Part shown: positions 24,465 to 33,215 of the stretch, piece by piece
How the letters are laid out: each line of letters begins with the position of its first letter
Numbering within the stretch: the first letter of the stretch is position 1
Assembly (NCBI GenBank): GCA_002689655.1
Contig: NZHC01000133.1
Location: forward strand, 1 to 38,650
Origin: Rhodopirellula sp.
GTDB taxonomy: Bacteria > Planctomycetota > Planctomycetia > Pirellulales > Pirellulaceae
Direction: 5' to 3'
Length of the DNA: 38,650 nucleotides
Notes under the pieces: model-generated
What the model was told of the DNA's origin: nothing
Seen by the model: only the letters and a program-made list of their open reading frames with translations
Databases searched by the model: none
Made by a program: the position numbers and the translations under genes

Positions 24465-24842
24465 ATGAAAACCAAGCAAGTTTTTTTCAATGCCCTCACC
24501 GTCTGCATGGTTGCAGCTGCGGTAATGATGACCCAAGCCATGTTCAATGGAGCGGCCAACGCTGAGCAGCGTGGGGATGCTGCTGGAGGCGATCTGAAAC
24601 AACGGGTTGCCGATTTGGAACAACGTCAGGACGAGAATGATATTGAGTTCGTTCTTGTGGATCGAACACTCGCTGACTTGAATGCCAGAATCAATGCCAA
24701 CGACGCTGATATCCGAGCGCAGGACGGACGTCTGAGCAAAGTTGCTTCGCGGGTGCAGGACGTAGAGGCGCGGGCCGGAGCTCTGCGAACACAATACCGT
24801 GCCTTGTCGGCAATCGTAAAACGCATGGCAGCACGCGACTGA
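24465..24842 (+). CDS. Small secreted coiled-coil protein
   Basis: From the ATG at 24465 the 125-residue product has a signal peptide (MKTKQVFFNALTVCMVAAAV, cleavage probably after AANA near residue 34). The frame is open to an ATG at 24423, but that start would place 14 charged residues before the signal. The mature part is a single long heptad-patterned helix: LKQRVADLEQRQDENDIEFV, then TLADLNARINANDADIRAQD, then LSKVASRVQDVEARAGAL. No known enzyme domain is present. It is likely a periplasmic or envelope-associated oligomer. It precedes the exported deiminase-like gene by 273 bases, separated by a structured spacer. Confidence 0.7.
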   Translation: MKTKQVFFNALTVCMVAAAVMMTQAMFNGAANAEQRGDAAGGDLKQRVADLEQRQDENDIEFVLVDRTLADLNARINANDADIRAQDGRLSKVASRVQDVEARAGALRTQYRALSAIVKRMAARD

Positions 24843-24870
24843 GTCGCGTTGGGCAGGAGTGGGAGGGAAT

Positions 24871-24898
24871 CGCCTGATCTGTCGTTCCAGATCAGGCG
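24871..24898 (+). terminator. Stem-loop after the coiled-coil gene
   Basis: Perfect 11-bp stem (CGCCTGATCTG with CAGATCAGGCG) around TCGTTC, 28 bases after the stop codon. There is no T-run, so it may stabilise a transcript end or act with Rho rather than be a classic intrinsic terminator. Confidence 0.5.
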
Positions 24899-24907
24899 TC
24901 CCTGAGG

Positions 24908-24942
24908 CCGTTGTCCGTTCGCCGTTGCCCGTTCGCGGTTGC
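24908..24942 (+). repeat. 14-bp tandem repeat, 2.5 copies
   Basis: CCGTTGTCCGTTCG at 24908-24921 and CCGTTGCCCGTTCG at 24922-24935 differ at one base, and CGGTTGC continues the pattern. The array lies between two perfect hairpins. Confidence 0.85.
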
Positions 24943-24945
24943 TTG

Positions 24946-24966
24946 ATACGCGAAATCCTCGCGTAT
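24946..24966. repeat. 8-bp hairpin
   Basis: ATACGCGA at 24946-24953 pairs with TCGCGTAT at 24959-24966 around a 5-base loop (AATCC). It directly follows the 14-bp repeat array. Confidence 0.8.
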
Positions 24967-25115
24967 GAAGCACGACAGTTGGCCTGTCAGTTGTGGGTCA
25001 ATTCATGCACGGCTGAATTCTGACCCTCGTACTGTCGAGTTGGATGGTTTTTGGTGGTCACCAACTTGCAAATTCCCAGCCCATATGCTGATGCTTCTTT
25101 TTGTCGGAATCAACC

Positions 25116-26342
25116 ATGAGAAATCTTTTCTTCACAGCGGTGACAACACTTTCAATTTTTTCGGCATCCTATTTTTTACCCACGATCCTGCCGCAGGAGA
25201 GTGAGAAAATTATGTCAGATGTCGGATCGGAGATTCGTTTAGTCGCGTGCAGTGCCACGAGTGCTCGAACCTCGTCTTTGCGAAATGCCGAGCTGGTTTC
25301 GAACATCGTGAATGGGTTGCCTCAGGATGTTCATGTGCTTTTACTGGTAAACGATCGGTCCGCATTTGCGACATCCTCAAATAATAGTCGCGTTACGTTT
25401 GTGGAAATGCCCGCGAACAGCGATATTTCAATTTGGCCGCAGGACCCGTTCGTGGTGGTGCAAGGAAAGTCGACCACCAAGTTGATCACGCCCTGTTCCT
25501 TCAATCGAGAAGACGATGAACGCATGCCTCAGCAACTGGCGAGTCTTCTTAATCTGGAAGTCGTCCATTCCGAAATGCATTTTGAGGGTGGAAATATCGT
25601 TTGCAGCGAGGAATCCGTTTTCATTGGTTACGATACGATCACTCATAATTCCGTTCTGTTGGGTACTGCCACCAAGTCGATTGTAGAGCGTTTCACGAAG
25701 CTATTTGGAAGACCTGTGACGGTAGTGGGAAAATCAAGTCAGTCGATTGGACATATCGATTTGATCGTCACCCCACTCGGTGATCATCGGGTGGCAGTGG
25801 CTGATAGTCGTGCAGGTGCCCGTCTAGCTGCTGCGGCAATTGATGAGAACCCCGGACTGGTCCAGAAGTTTGAGCGTAGTTGCGAAGAAATGTTCTTTGG
25901 GCACAAAGATGTTTCCGAGTTGCGTGATCGGGACGGGAACAGTTTGGTCCGCCCAAAGGTGAGTGGACAAACGGACAAGGTGATGGCGGCGAGCCTGCTT
26001 GTCGCGCCCGAGCTTGATTCAATCGCCCAACAGTTGTCTCGTGCAGGCTACACCATCGTTCGAGTGCCGGCGTTGATTCCAGACCAAGATGGTGCCGGCA
26101 ACGAAACCCTGGACGAGGCTGGTAGGTATCCATTTCTGTCTTACAGCAACGTGTTGGTCGAAAAACGACAAAATCGACCCGTTGTCTATCTGCCGCAATA
26201 TGGCTTCGACAGGCTCGATAAAGCAGCTGTACAGGCTTGGGCTTCACTTGGGTACAAAGTCAACCCGGTTCCAGGTTTTTCTACCAGTTCGATGTATGGG
26301 GGCGGGCTTCGTTGCTGTACCAAAGTTCTCTTGCGGGACTGA
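25116..26342 (+). CDS. Exported agmatine-deiminase-like (guanidino-group-modifying) enzyme
   Basis: The ATG at 25116 gives 408 residues with an N-terminal hydrophobic signal (FFTAVTTLSIFSASYFLPTI). The guanidino-modifying superfamily active site is recognisable: D110 in SIWPQDPFVV (most relatives have WxRD), EGGN at 157-160, H213 and D215 in GHIDLI, N345 in SYSNVLV, and C400 in GGGLRCCT near the C-terminus. This order matches agmatine deiminase and Porphyromonas peptidylarginine deiminase. The family hydrolyses or transfers from a guanidino group through a covalent cysteine intermediate. An exported location and the WPQD variant argue against ordinary cytoplasmic agmatine deiminase. It could act on peptidyl-arginine, on another extracellular guanidine, or be divergent in function. 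It lies between two small secreted-protein genes on the same strand. Confidence 0.8.
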   Translation: MRNLFFTAVTTLSIFSASYFLPTILPQESEKIMSDVGSEIRLVACSATSARTSSLRNAELVSNIVNGLPQDVHVLLLVNDRSAFATSSNNSRVTFVEMPANSDISIWPQDPFVVVQGKSTTKLITPCSFNREDDERMPQQLASLLNLEVVHSEMHFEGGNIVCSEESVFIGYDTITHNSVLLGTATKSIVERFTKLFGRPVTVVGKSSQSIGHIDLIVTPLGDHRVAVADSRAGARLAAAAIDENPGLVQKFERSCEEMFFGHKDVSELRDRDGNSLVRPKVSGQTDKVMAASLLVAPELDSIAQQLSRAGYTIVRVPALIPDQDGAGNETLDEAGRYPFLSYSNVLVEKRQNRPVVYLPQYGFDRLDKAAVQAWASLGYKVNPVPGFSTSSMYGGGLRCCTKVLLRD

Positions 26343-26413
26343 ATACGCTTCTCTTTGATTTTTGGCCGACTTTTATCTTTGCCTGTTAGTTGTTTTTGCT
26401 GGCTCTCGGCGTA

Positions 26414-26746
26414 ATGTCTTACTCCAATAACACCTGCTTCTTTGTCTTCACCCTGATGCTTACGGCTGTCTCGGTTGCTGCGAGTACCGGAAATTTATCC
26501 AAGGATGTCTGCAAAGGCGTGAATGCGGTCAACGTAATAGTGGTCGCGACTGAGCCTGGCGTTATTCTCGCGGACTTGGAAGATGTGGATGTGGCGGTCA
26601 CTCAGTGGTGCTTACCCATGGGAATTGACGCCGTCGGGACTGGTCTTGAGGATGCCAATGTATCGGTTGAATCTGAAGATGGTGAAAACACGAGACGGAG
26701 ACCACGATTCAAAGCAGGGGCTAATCTTTCGAGTTCGGTGAACTAG
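26414..26746 (+). CDS. Small secreted protein of unknown function
   Basis: From the ATG at 26414 the 110-residue product starts MSYSNNTCFFVFTLMLTAVS then VAAS, a plausible signal peptide. The mature part is valine and alanine rich (VNAVNVIVVATEPGVILADL) with two further cysteines and ends in a basic RRRPRFKAG patch. I recognise no family. The start is 71 bases after the deiminase-like gene on the same strand, so co-transcription is possible. A shorter minus-strand frame overlaps it; the signal-like N-terminus favours the plus-strand reading. Confidence 0.45.
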   Translation: MSYSNNTCFFVFTLMLTAVSVAASTGNLSKDVCKGVNAVNVIVVATEPGVILADLEDVDVAVTQWCLPMGIDAVGTGLEDANVSVESEDGENTRRRPRFKAGANLSSSVN

Positions 26747-26815
26747 TCGCGGTAGCCCAGAAGTTTTTAAAATACCGCTGTCATTGCGTTTCACTGTACA
26801 TCGTTGCCAATACCG

Positions 26816-26850
26816 AAAAAAAGGTCGCATTCTGTGAAAGAACGCGACCC
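26816..26850 (-). terminator. Intrinsic terminator of the SapC-family gene
   Basis: Read on the minus strand, GGTCGC, one mismatch, TTCT, a 5-base loop, AGAA and GCGACC form a strong stem followed directly by seven T. It sits about 87 bases beyond the stop of the minus-strand SapC-family gene, exactly where its terminator is expected. Confidence 0.8.
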
Positions 26851-26936
26851 AATTCGAGTCTACTAACTTCGGGATCCCCGACTCATAAGCTTTCACCCCG
26901 TTAACGAGGACAATAGCTTTGGCAGGTCCGAGTTGA

Positions 26937-27713
26937 TCAGCTGTCGGCTTCCGCGGACGCGTCTGCTCCCTCTTCGCCTGCGTTCTCGCCTGCACCCTGA
27001 GGAAGGCGTTTGGCGAGCGCCTTGAAGTTGCTCAGTGAGAGGATGTGATAATAAATTAATTCAAGAGCGTCTGACTTGACCATCTGAACTAACTTCTCAT
27101 CCGCCAGCTCTTTGATCTTCTCGCGCTTGACCGCGTAAAATCCAGTCAATACGCCGGGCTGTGCATTCGGGCCGGTGTAGGTTGCACGCACTTCTTCCAG
27201 CAGGTCAAGTTCGATCAACTGGTTGCAGAAGTGTGTCGTGGCTTGGTGACTAAGTTGATAGTCCTTCAAGAAGTTAACAACTCCGTCGAGGTAATTGGTT
27301 TGCTTGCCTTCACTGTCAAACAGACGTTCGCCGCGACCGTCTTCGTTACAGCCGGTGAAGTCCTCGTCAATGCAGAGAATGAATTGCTTATTCTCTGGTG
27401 ACTCAGAGAAAACAAAAGGATAACGCCGAATGAATGCGGGTAGATAATCTGCGTCCCACTTGCCTTCTTCCGTGACAAACAGGTTCTGGTTCTTTTGCAA
27501 ACCCAGCACAACGCAAGGCAAAACACTCTCTTTTGTGCCAGCGAAGATGATTGGATAATTCTCGGCGGCTTTTGCAAATTCAGCGGCCAAAAGAGGCACA
27601 GAGTTGACCTCGCGGGCGAAACTGCAGTCATCTCCGGCTTTGATCGACCAGTTCTTGTGACGCTCACGATCGAGTGCGTGCAGTTGATCGTAAATCAGGG
27701 CTTGAGTTGTCAT
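26937..27713 (-). CDS. SapC-family protein
   Basis: The 258-residue protein matches the SapC family along most of its length: LDRERHKNWSIKAG near the N-terminus, FAREVNSVPLLAAEFAKAA, then YPIIFAGTK and AFIRRYPFVFSE. The C-terminal part reads TGFYAVKREKIKELADEKLV, followed by an acidic and glycine/alanine-rich tail (GAGENAGEEGADASAEADS). SapC proteins occur with S-layer or TonB-linked systems in Gram-negative bacteria, but their function is not settled. No signal peptide is present. The gene stands alone with its own terminator, and its ATG is at 27713. Confidence 0.88.
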   Translation of the reverse strand: MTTQALIYDQLHALDRERHKNWSIKAGDDCSFAREVNSVPLLAAEFAKAAENYPIIFAGTKESVLPCVVLGLQKNQNLFVTEEGKWDADYLPAFIRRYPFVFSESPENKQFILCIDEDFTGCNEDGRGERLFDSEGKQTNYLDGVVNFLKDYQLSHQATTHFCNQLIELDLLEEVRATYTGPNAQPGVLTGFYAVKREKIKELADEKLVQMVKSDALELIYYHILSLSNFKALAKRLPQGAGENAGEEGADASAEADS

Positions 27714-28533
27714 GTTCTTACTTGAGTGGGGGTAGATAGAAAAGGGACTAGATATTTTTTCGGTTTTGTCTCTGGTATCGTTGACGGGCCAGCCCCGTTG
27801 GGGAAATTTTCGGACCCCATCCGTCCAGACTCTTCGATTCTGACGTTGGTAACTTCACGTAAGTTTCGCGATCCGTTCCGACGTTTACGATAATAGTCAG
27901 ATCTTCCAACGTGTCGAATAGGGCTTGTCCGCGTTTTGAAGCCGAGTGGTTTCGGTGCCGCGGTTCTGGGTGGTTTGGGGGGATTGTGTTGGTTGCTCCG
28001 TCGCCGCGGACTGGAGCTCTCGTCACCATTCGGGCTGAAAACATTTGGCACGTGCGTTGTTCTTGGACGATCCGGGCTTCTCTTTTCTCAGGCGTTCCCG
28101 GATCCCACGAAGCGATTTTCGGTCAGTAGCTTCAGCGGGTCATTGATTCTACTTACGTGCTTACACCGAATAGTTGTTCAATTTTTTAGGCTTCACGCGG
28201 CTGTAACTTTGCTGTCCAAGTAAGACGAGTGAAATCAGCGGATTGGCAGTCGGGTCAATCAAAATCCCAGTTTCGGGTTGAGTTCGGATCAATTCCACCA
28301 ACTTCATGCGAAAAAAATGTCTGAAAGTTGCTATGAGCTTCCACTGGCACGCCGGTTAATGCGGGCACAAGCGATTTTTTTCCGGTATGACCTAATATTT
28401 TTCAACAACACATTTTGGGATGGCTCAAAGTGCCTCAATTTGGCAGTTTGTATCATCATTGCGACCTGATTTTGGTTATGATCCACCCGCCGTCGGTTCC
28501 GTTTGTATTCGTACACTTTTGAGAAGTCTGGCT
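27714..28533. other. Gene-free stretch between SapC-family and EF-hand genes
   Basis: This 820-base stretch between divergent genes shows open frames on both strands at 27710-28220 but no family features or signal peptides. I treat it as non-coding; promoters for both flanking genes should lie here. Confidence 0.4.
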
Positions 28534-30252
28534 GTGAAAATCAAGCATCTTCGATCTCGGCCTCTCCAGCCTTCAAGATTGCACTTTCAGCAATTGGAAC
28601 GCCGGAATTTGCTAGCTGGTGATATTTGTCACAACTTTGTGGATGCTGGCGATGTCAATCTTGATGGAAACGTCAGTGCTCTCGATGCGGTTGTATTAAT
28701 TAATCAACTTTCCGTAGTCGATGATTTTCCCGCCGAAGTTATTCCGGTGGACGCCGTTGAAACTGAATGGTTGTTGGACGTCGATGATAATGGCGAGTTA
28801 TCGATCAACGACGCGTTGCAAGTGGTCAACCAACTCAGCCAGGAAGGTCAGGAAACGCGGGTGGGTGAAGAAGGCCTCGCGAAGCTTGCCACGGCAATTC
28901 TGATGGAGGACCTACCGTCTGGCATGCACCTTCGAACTGCCCACAACTGGTTCTCAAAGCTTCATGACAAAATGGACACACCGCTGCAACGCCGAGAGGC
29001 CTTTAGCCATCTTGATGGCAATGGCGATGGCGAACTCACGAAAGATGAGCTGAGTGATGTGCATTGGCGACGGATTTCTGAATCAGATTCAGATGCGACA
29101 GGCAGGGTTACCCGGGACGAAGTAAAAGCGGCTCGTCCAAGTGAACACATGCTTGCATTGCTGCCCACCGATGCGAGACCCCACTTTGAATCCTTGGATG
29201 TGGATCAGGACGGTCGGCTCAGTGAGTATGAAGTTGCTGAAAAACTTTGGGAACGCATTGGTGATGCTGATGTCAATGAAGACGGGTTTGTGTCACTCGA
29301 TGAGTTTCAGGAAATGCGGGCTCAACGAAAGACGCAGTACAGAAAACAAAGAGACCTGTTTGAGCGTTTTGATGGAAACGATGATGGTTTGTTAGGTGTC
29401 GAAGAATTGCCAGACCGGCTGTGGAAGAAATTCGCAGACGCGGACCTGAATCAGGATGGAGCAATTTCGGGCGAAGAGCTTGCAGAAATCAAAGGAAAGA
29501 AAAGCGATGTTTTGGGACGCCAGGGCCACAATGGGCTTTTTGATCGGTTTGACGAAAACGAAGATGGTTTGTTGACTGAGGATGAATTGCATGACCGTGT
29601 TTGGGACAAAGTCAACCAAGCGGATAGCAACGCCGATGGGGCGATTTCGATAGATGAGTTAGAACGTTTTTGGGAACCGGAGATTGAGGTCTGCGCGGCG
29701 CCAGTGTTGGATCGCGTGTTTGCACAATTCGACGAAAATATCGATGGGGTTTTAACTGAAAATGAGGTGGGGGATCAGCTTTGGGGTTTGATTGTTCGAG
29801 CTGACCTTGATCAAGATGGACGCGTCTCGTTGATGGAGTTACAAGACAGCAGTCACGCGTGGGGACCATTCAACCCCGATAGACTGGAAGAATGGTTCAT
29901 TAGGTTTGACCTTGATGGTGATGGACAACTTGCTGCGGGCGAATTGAAAGAAAGATTTTGGGATTTGCTTGAGCAGGTAGATCAGAATCAAGACAACGCT
30001 GTAGTATTGGAAGAAATATTCTCCGCATTGAAGAATGCTGACCGTCCGCTTGTCGCGGAAGCGATTGAGCTTTTATCAGGTGGCCTCCATTCAAAGCATG
30101 GTCGGGAAGGGCTACGCTTTTCACTGCAGAATGTCAAACAGTGGCTACCGTCGAGTCGGCCTTGGTTGGCATTCAAGCCGGATCAGTTTGCACGAGTCGC
30201 CCAACACTTCTTGAAGTTTCCAACTGGCAAAGTTGGGCAGTGGAAAAGCTGA
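28534..30252 (+). CDS. Secreted dockerin/EF-hand repeat protein with LEPR-XLL-like N-terminus
   Basis: The GTG at 28534, with GAGAAG 7 bases upstream, is preferred over an open extension to 28420 because the arginine-rich leader and RLHFQQLERRNLLAGD then fall at the usual N-terminal position of planctomycete secreted proteins. Two dockerin-type repeats follow (DVNLDGNVSALDAVVLINQL, then DVDDNGELSINDALQVVNQL). Next come six units of 58-61 residues starting at 29014, 29197, 29371, 29551, 29731 and 29908. Each holds two DxDxDG-type EF-hand loops exactly 24 residues apart, such as DGNDDGLLGVEEL then DLNQDGAISGEEL. That makes 12 EF loops, most with the full acidic ligand set, so strong Ca2+ binding is expected. 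The C-terminal 70 residues lack loops. A Ca2+-stabilised surface or adhesion protein is the best guess. Confidence 0.88.
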   Translation: MKIKHLRSRPLQPSRLHFQQLERRNLLAGDICHNFVDAGDVNLDGNVSALDAVVLINQLSVVDDFPAEVIPVDAVETEWLLDVDDNGELSINDALQVVNQLSQEGQETRVGEEGLAKLATAILMEDLPSGMHLRTAHNWFSKLHDKMDTPLQRREAFSHLDGNGDGELTKDELSDVHWRRISESDSDATGRVTRDEVKAARPSEHMLALLPTDARPHFESLDVDQDGRLSEYEVAEKLWERIGDADVNEDGFVSLDEFQEMRAQRKTQYRKQRDLFERFDGNDDGLLGVEELPDRLWKKFADADLNQDGAISGEELAEIKGKKSDVLGRQGHNGLFDRFDENEDGLLTEDELHDRVWDKVNQADSNADGAISIDELERFWEPEIEVCAAPVLDRVFAQFDENIDGVLTENEVGDQLWGLIVRADLDQDGRVSLMELQDSSHAWGPFNPDRLEEWFIRFDLDGDGQLAAGELKERFWDLLEQVDQNQDNAVVLEEIFSALKNADRPLVAEAIELLSGGLHSKHGREGLRFSLQNVKQWLPSSRPWLAFKPDQFARVAQHFLKFPTGKVGQWKS

Positions 30253-30448
30253 GGCGGTTGTATTACTCGTTTCTTGTTCGCGAGGTAAGCAGCGGTCTCC
30301 TTGAGCGTGGTCATGCCCCGTCCGTGCATCGACACCAACCGAATGCGGCGTTCTGACATGGACGGAAAGTCTGCAGACTGGTGCTCTGGTCGTTCGTTGT
30401 TTTGAACTGAACCTGCGCGTACCCATTCCGCCTGCCGCCAACCTCAGC

Positions 30449-31912
30449 TTACTTCTTTTTTCGATTCTTTTTTGGTGTGCGGGGGGTTCGAACTCGTACC
30501 GGAGGCACTTCCATGTCGTATTGCTTCCAGAACATGAGGTGGAATGTATTATGGCCGGTCAGTGGGGCATCCTCGTTGACCATGTTGGGAAGTGCTTCGT
30601 CGTACCATTGGTCGTAAGCAGCATTCATCTTTTTCGCAAGTTCCGGGTGTTCGTCGATCACATTGCTTTTCTGGGACGGGTCCTTCTCCATGTCGTAGAG
30701 CGCAGTACGGCCGACTAGCCGGAATCGCTGATTACGAACCGCGAATCCGTTGTCGCGTGAGGTTCCAGCGGCTCCCTTTCCCCAACGTCCTTTGTGGAAT
30801 ACGCGAAAGCGGTCTTCCCAAGGTGCATCCGCATTTTTCAGCAGAGGCACAAGGCTACGTCCATGCAGCTGGTCCTGTTGCTTGGGGCTACCTTCAACAA
30901 TCTCAGCAAACGTAGGCAGAATGTCGTAGTGATTGGCCATGGTGCTAACGTCAGTTCCGGGTTTCAACACGCCGGGCCATCTCCAAAAACTTGGGACCCG
31001 TGTTCCACCTTCATCCACGCTTCCCTTTTTACCCTTGTGATCTCCGTTGTAATTAGAAGCCGACGGGCCGTTATCTGTCATGAAAATCAAAAGTGTTTCA
31101 TTTTCGATTCCCCAATCTGCGAGTTGCTTGGTCAAGCGTCCTACATTGTCATCAATGTTCTCGATCATTCCGTAAAAACCGACCGTGCTGCTACTCATCC
31201 CAGCGTCGATGAATTTCTTCTTGTAGGAATCAGGGGCAATGAAAGGGCCGTGCGGAGCATTGGTAGTGATGTAGGCAAAGAAAGGCTTTTTGCCTTTCTG
31301 TGTACCCATCCATTTCATTGCTTGCGTAAAGAAAAGGTCCGTACAAAAGCCTTTGGTCTTCTCAAAAGTGTTGTTGTGCAGGATGGCTGGGTCAAAGTAC
31401 TTGTTGCCGGGAGCGTCGCCGCAACTGCCAGAATAAGATTGGCCAATTCCCCCAGCACCGTGAATGAAGACTTCATCGAAACCTCGCTGGTCGGGGCGGT
31501 AGGGATCTTGGTCTCCGAGGTGCCATTTACCAAAAATACCCGTGGTGTATCCGGCGTCTCGAAGCATCTCGGGCATCGTGGGCACCCCAAGTTTCATACG
31601 CTCACGCTCAAGAATGGTATGCGTCACACCCACGTAAAAGGGGGCTCGACCAGACATGATCGCTGATCGCGTCGGTGCACAGGTTGGGCTGACCTGAAAT
31701 CTGGTGAAACGCAGGCTTTCATCGCGCAGTTGGTCGAGGTTCGGAGTGGCTAGGTGAGGATTGCCGTGTGCTGAAAGATCGTAATATCCCTGGTCGTCCG
31801 TGATGATCAGAATGATGTTCGGTTGTTTCCCAAAGGCCGGGTCGGCGGCAGCGCTTTGAGTGAAGCTGAGATATGGGACGATCAGAAAAGACCAGAGAGC
31901 GATGCGGTACAT
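30449..31912 (-). CDS. Secreted formylglycine-dependent sulfatase
   Basis: The ATG at 31912 has GGAG six bases upstream; the frame is open to a TTG at 31924. The 487-residue product starts MYRIALWSFLIVPYLSFTQS then AAAD, a signal peptide. Next come QPNIILIITDDQGYYDLSAHG with D39 and D40 as metal ligands, and CAPTRSAIMSGR with C78 as the formylglycine precursor, a complete canonical signature. Also seen are FGKWHLG, MTDNGPSASNYNG and KGSVDEGGTRVP. The C-terminus is very basic (TPKKNRKKK). It belongs to a different branch from the first sulfatase, judging by the active-site text. It converges on the EF-hand gene with a 196-base gap, and its substrate is probably a sulfated polysaccharide. Confidence 0.94.
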   Translation of the reverse strand: MYRIALWSFLIVPYLSFTQSAAADPAFGKQPNIILIITDDQGYYDLSAHGNPHLATPNLDQLRDESLRFTRFQVSPTCAPTRSAIMSGRAPFYVGVTHTILERERMKLGVPTMPEMLRDAGYTTGIFGKWHLGDQDPYRPDQRGFDEVFIHGAGGIGQSYSGSCGDAPGNKYFDPAILHNNTFEKTKGFCTDLFFTQAMKWMGTQKGKKPFFAYITTNAPHGPFIAPDSYKKKFIDAGMSSSTVGFYGMIENIDDNVGRLTKQLADWGIENETLLIFMTDNGPSASNYNGDHKGKKGSVDEGGTRVPSFWRWPGVLKPGTDVSTMANHYDILPTFAEIVEGSPKQQDQLHGRSLVPLLKNADAPWEDRFRVFHKGRWGKGAAGTSRDNGFAVRNQRFRLVGRTALYDMEKDPSQKSNVIDEHPELAKKMNAAYDQWYDEALPNMVNEDAPLTGHNTFHLMFWKQYDMEVPPVRVRTPRTPKKNRKKK

Positions 31913-32081
31913 TGACTGCTCCAAATGCTGTGGGCTGAAGGGAGGGGAGGGTAGGAGAGGAGATGGGGCAACGGTTGATGCCTGACCTGATGACGTAAGC
32001 GGAATCCCTAGCGACAGGTCGTGTCGGATCGTGATTACTGGCCGAGCATGCTCGAGCCACTCATGCTACAACAAAAATGAT

Positions 32082-32804
32082 TTAATTCGTGATCAGCAAA
32101 AAAGAGACCTTCACCCGCATGGTAATTGGGATCTGTCCGGGAGCGAGGTTTGCGGTTTCATCGGAGGCGTTTGCGCCCCCTGTGATGCTGTTGCTCATAT
32201 TGAAGTTGGCAGTTCTCAGGCCGTAGCTATCGGAAACTTCTTCAATGGAGAGGGGCCGGCCGATCTCCGAACCTAGAGCCTTTGCAAGACCTTCGGCTTT
32301 TGACTTGGCAGCCATGATCGCATTTTTTCGCGTTTTATTACGATATTCAATCCGTTGGGAATGATCGTAATAAACACCGTTCAAAGCAACGTGGGGAAGG
32401 CGGGAGAGGCCGATCCACAACTTGGTGTATTTGGCTAAGTCTTTGACTTTGAATGAGATCTCGGTCGATGCAAAGAAGCCGTCCTGGACTCGTTCGCGGC
32501 CTTGGTAGGTCCAATTCTGACCAAATTTCATCCCCGACGTTTGAATCGCATGCTGCGGTAGGTCTTGTGCATTCAAAAAGTCGAGCACATGGGTTACAGC
32601 AGTCGCGTGTATTTCAGCGGCCTTTTCAAGATTTTGCTCCTCGTTTTTTACCTGAAGATTCCAGTTCATCACGTCAGGTGTGACTTCCGTTGTTGCCGTT
32701 CCACTGACGGTGATATGGTCCGGGGCCGGTTGCCCAAGCACAGACATGGCTGGCTGACTCAACAGAAAAACCGCGAAGATACGCCAAATTAATCTGTTGG
32801 TCAT
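32082..32804 (-). CDS. SIMPL domain (DUF541) exported protein
   Basis: The ATG at 32804 gives 240 residues starting MTNRLIWRIFAVFLLSQPAM then SVLGQ, a signal peptide; an upstream extension to 32897 would bury it. The mature N-terminus HITVSGTATTEVTPD is the typical start of SIMPL/DUF541 proteins, and the later KTRKNAIMAAKSKAEGLAKALG with SIEEVSDSY is the conserved C-terminal half. The family forms periplasmic or membrane-linked oligomers; the role is unclear (oxidative stress and surface functions have been reported for relatives). It lies 169 bases upstream of the sulfatase on the same strand, so they may share a transcript. Confidence 0.88.
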   Translation of the reverse strand: MTNRLIWRIFAVFLLSQPAMSVLGQPAPDHITVSGTATTEVTPDVMNWNLQVKNEEQNLEKAAEIHATAVTHVLDFLNAQDLPQHAIQTSGMKFGQNWTYQGRERVQDGFFASTEISFKVKDLAKYTKLWIGLSRLPHVALNGVYYDHSQRIEYRNKTRKNAIMAAKSKAEGLAKALGSEIGRPLSIEEVSDSYGLRTANFNMSNSITGGANASDETANLAPGQIPITMRVKVSFLLITN

Positions 32805-33215
32805 GGCGGGGGGCTCACATTTCAAGGTTGATAAACGGGGATGAAGCACAGCTCGATGGTAGTCAAATGAGGTTGGTGACAGTGGTTTCACTCTCACGAC
32901 ACTCTCTCCAGCAAAGTCCTGAGGGAGCCCTTTTACGATATCACGTAGGAGACCGTTCCTCTAGCAGGTTGCTGCCGAACGCTTGCTTCGAGTAGGTGGC
33001 CAACCGTATTAGCTGGCTTCTTGCCGGCGTTCTGGAAGAAGGTGGACTTCCAAGGAAGCGTATTTGGCTAGGAACGCTGGACTTCAAGCTCTGGCGGCGT
33101 TGTGAGTCATTGTGACGGATATTCTGTTAGCAATCTTGTCAGAGGAAGGCAGCGAGCAACAAAGTGCTTACGGTCTGTCATTCTTTTCTCGTTCCTCTGG
33201 ACGTTGCAATTGCAC
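32805..33215. other. Gene-free stretch
   Basis: About 410 bases between the SIMPL gene and the exported CxxCH protein, both on the minus strand. I see no gene, repeat or strong hairpin; a promoter for the SIMPL gene should lie near 32830-32950. Confidence 0.4.

Noticed and set aside
26612-26995. A 127-codon minus-strand frame after the SapC-family gene.
   Set aside because: It spans the strong terminator of the SapC-family gene and overlaps that gene in another frame; its translation lacks any motif.
27710-28223. Overlapping open frames of about 70-113 codons on both strands in the spacer upstream of the EF-hand gene.
   Set aside because: None has a signal peptide, domain motif or convincing ribosome binding site, and they contradict each other.
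30794-31666. A 290-codon open frame on the plus strand opposite the second sulfatase gene.
   Set aside because: It is antisense to a sulfatase with a complete active site and shows no family features; long antisense frames are common in this codon usage.
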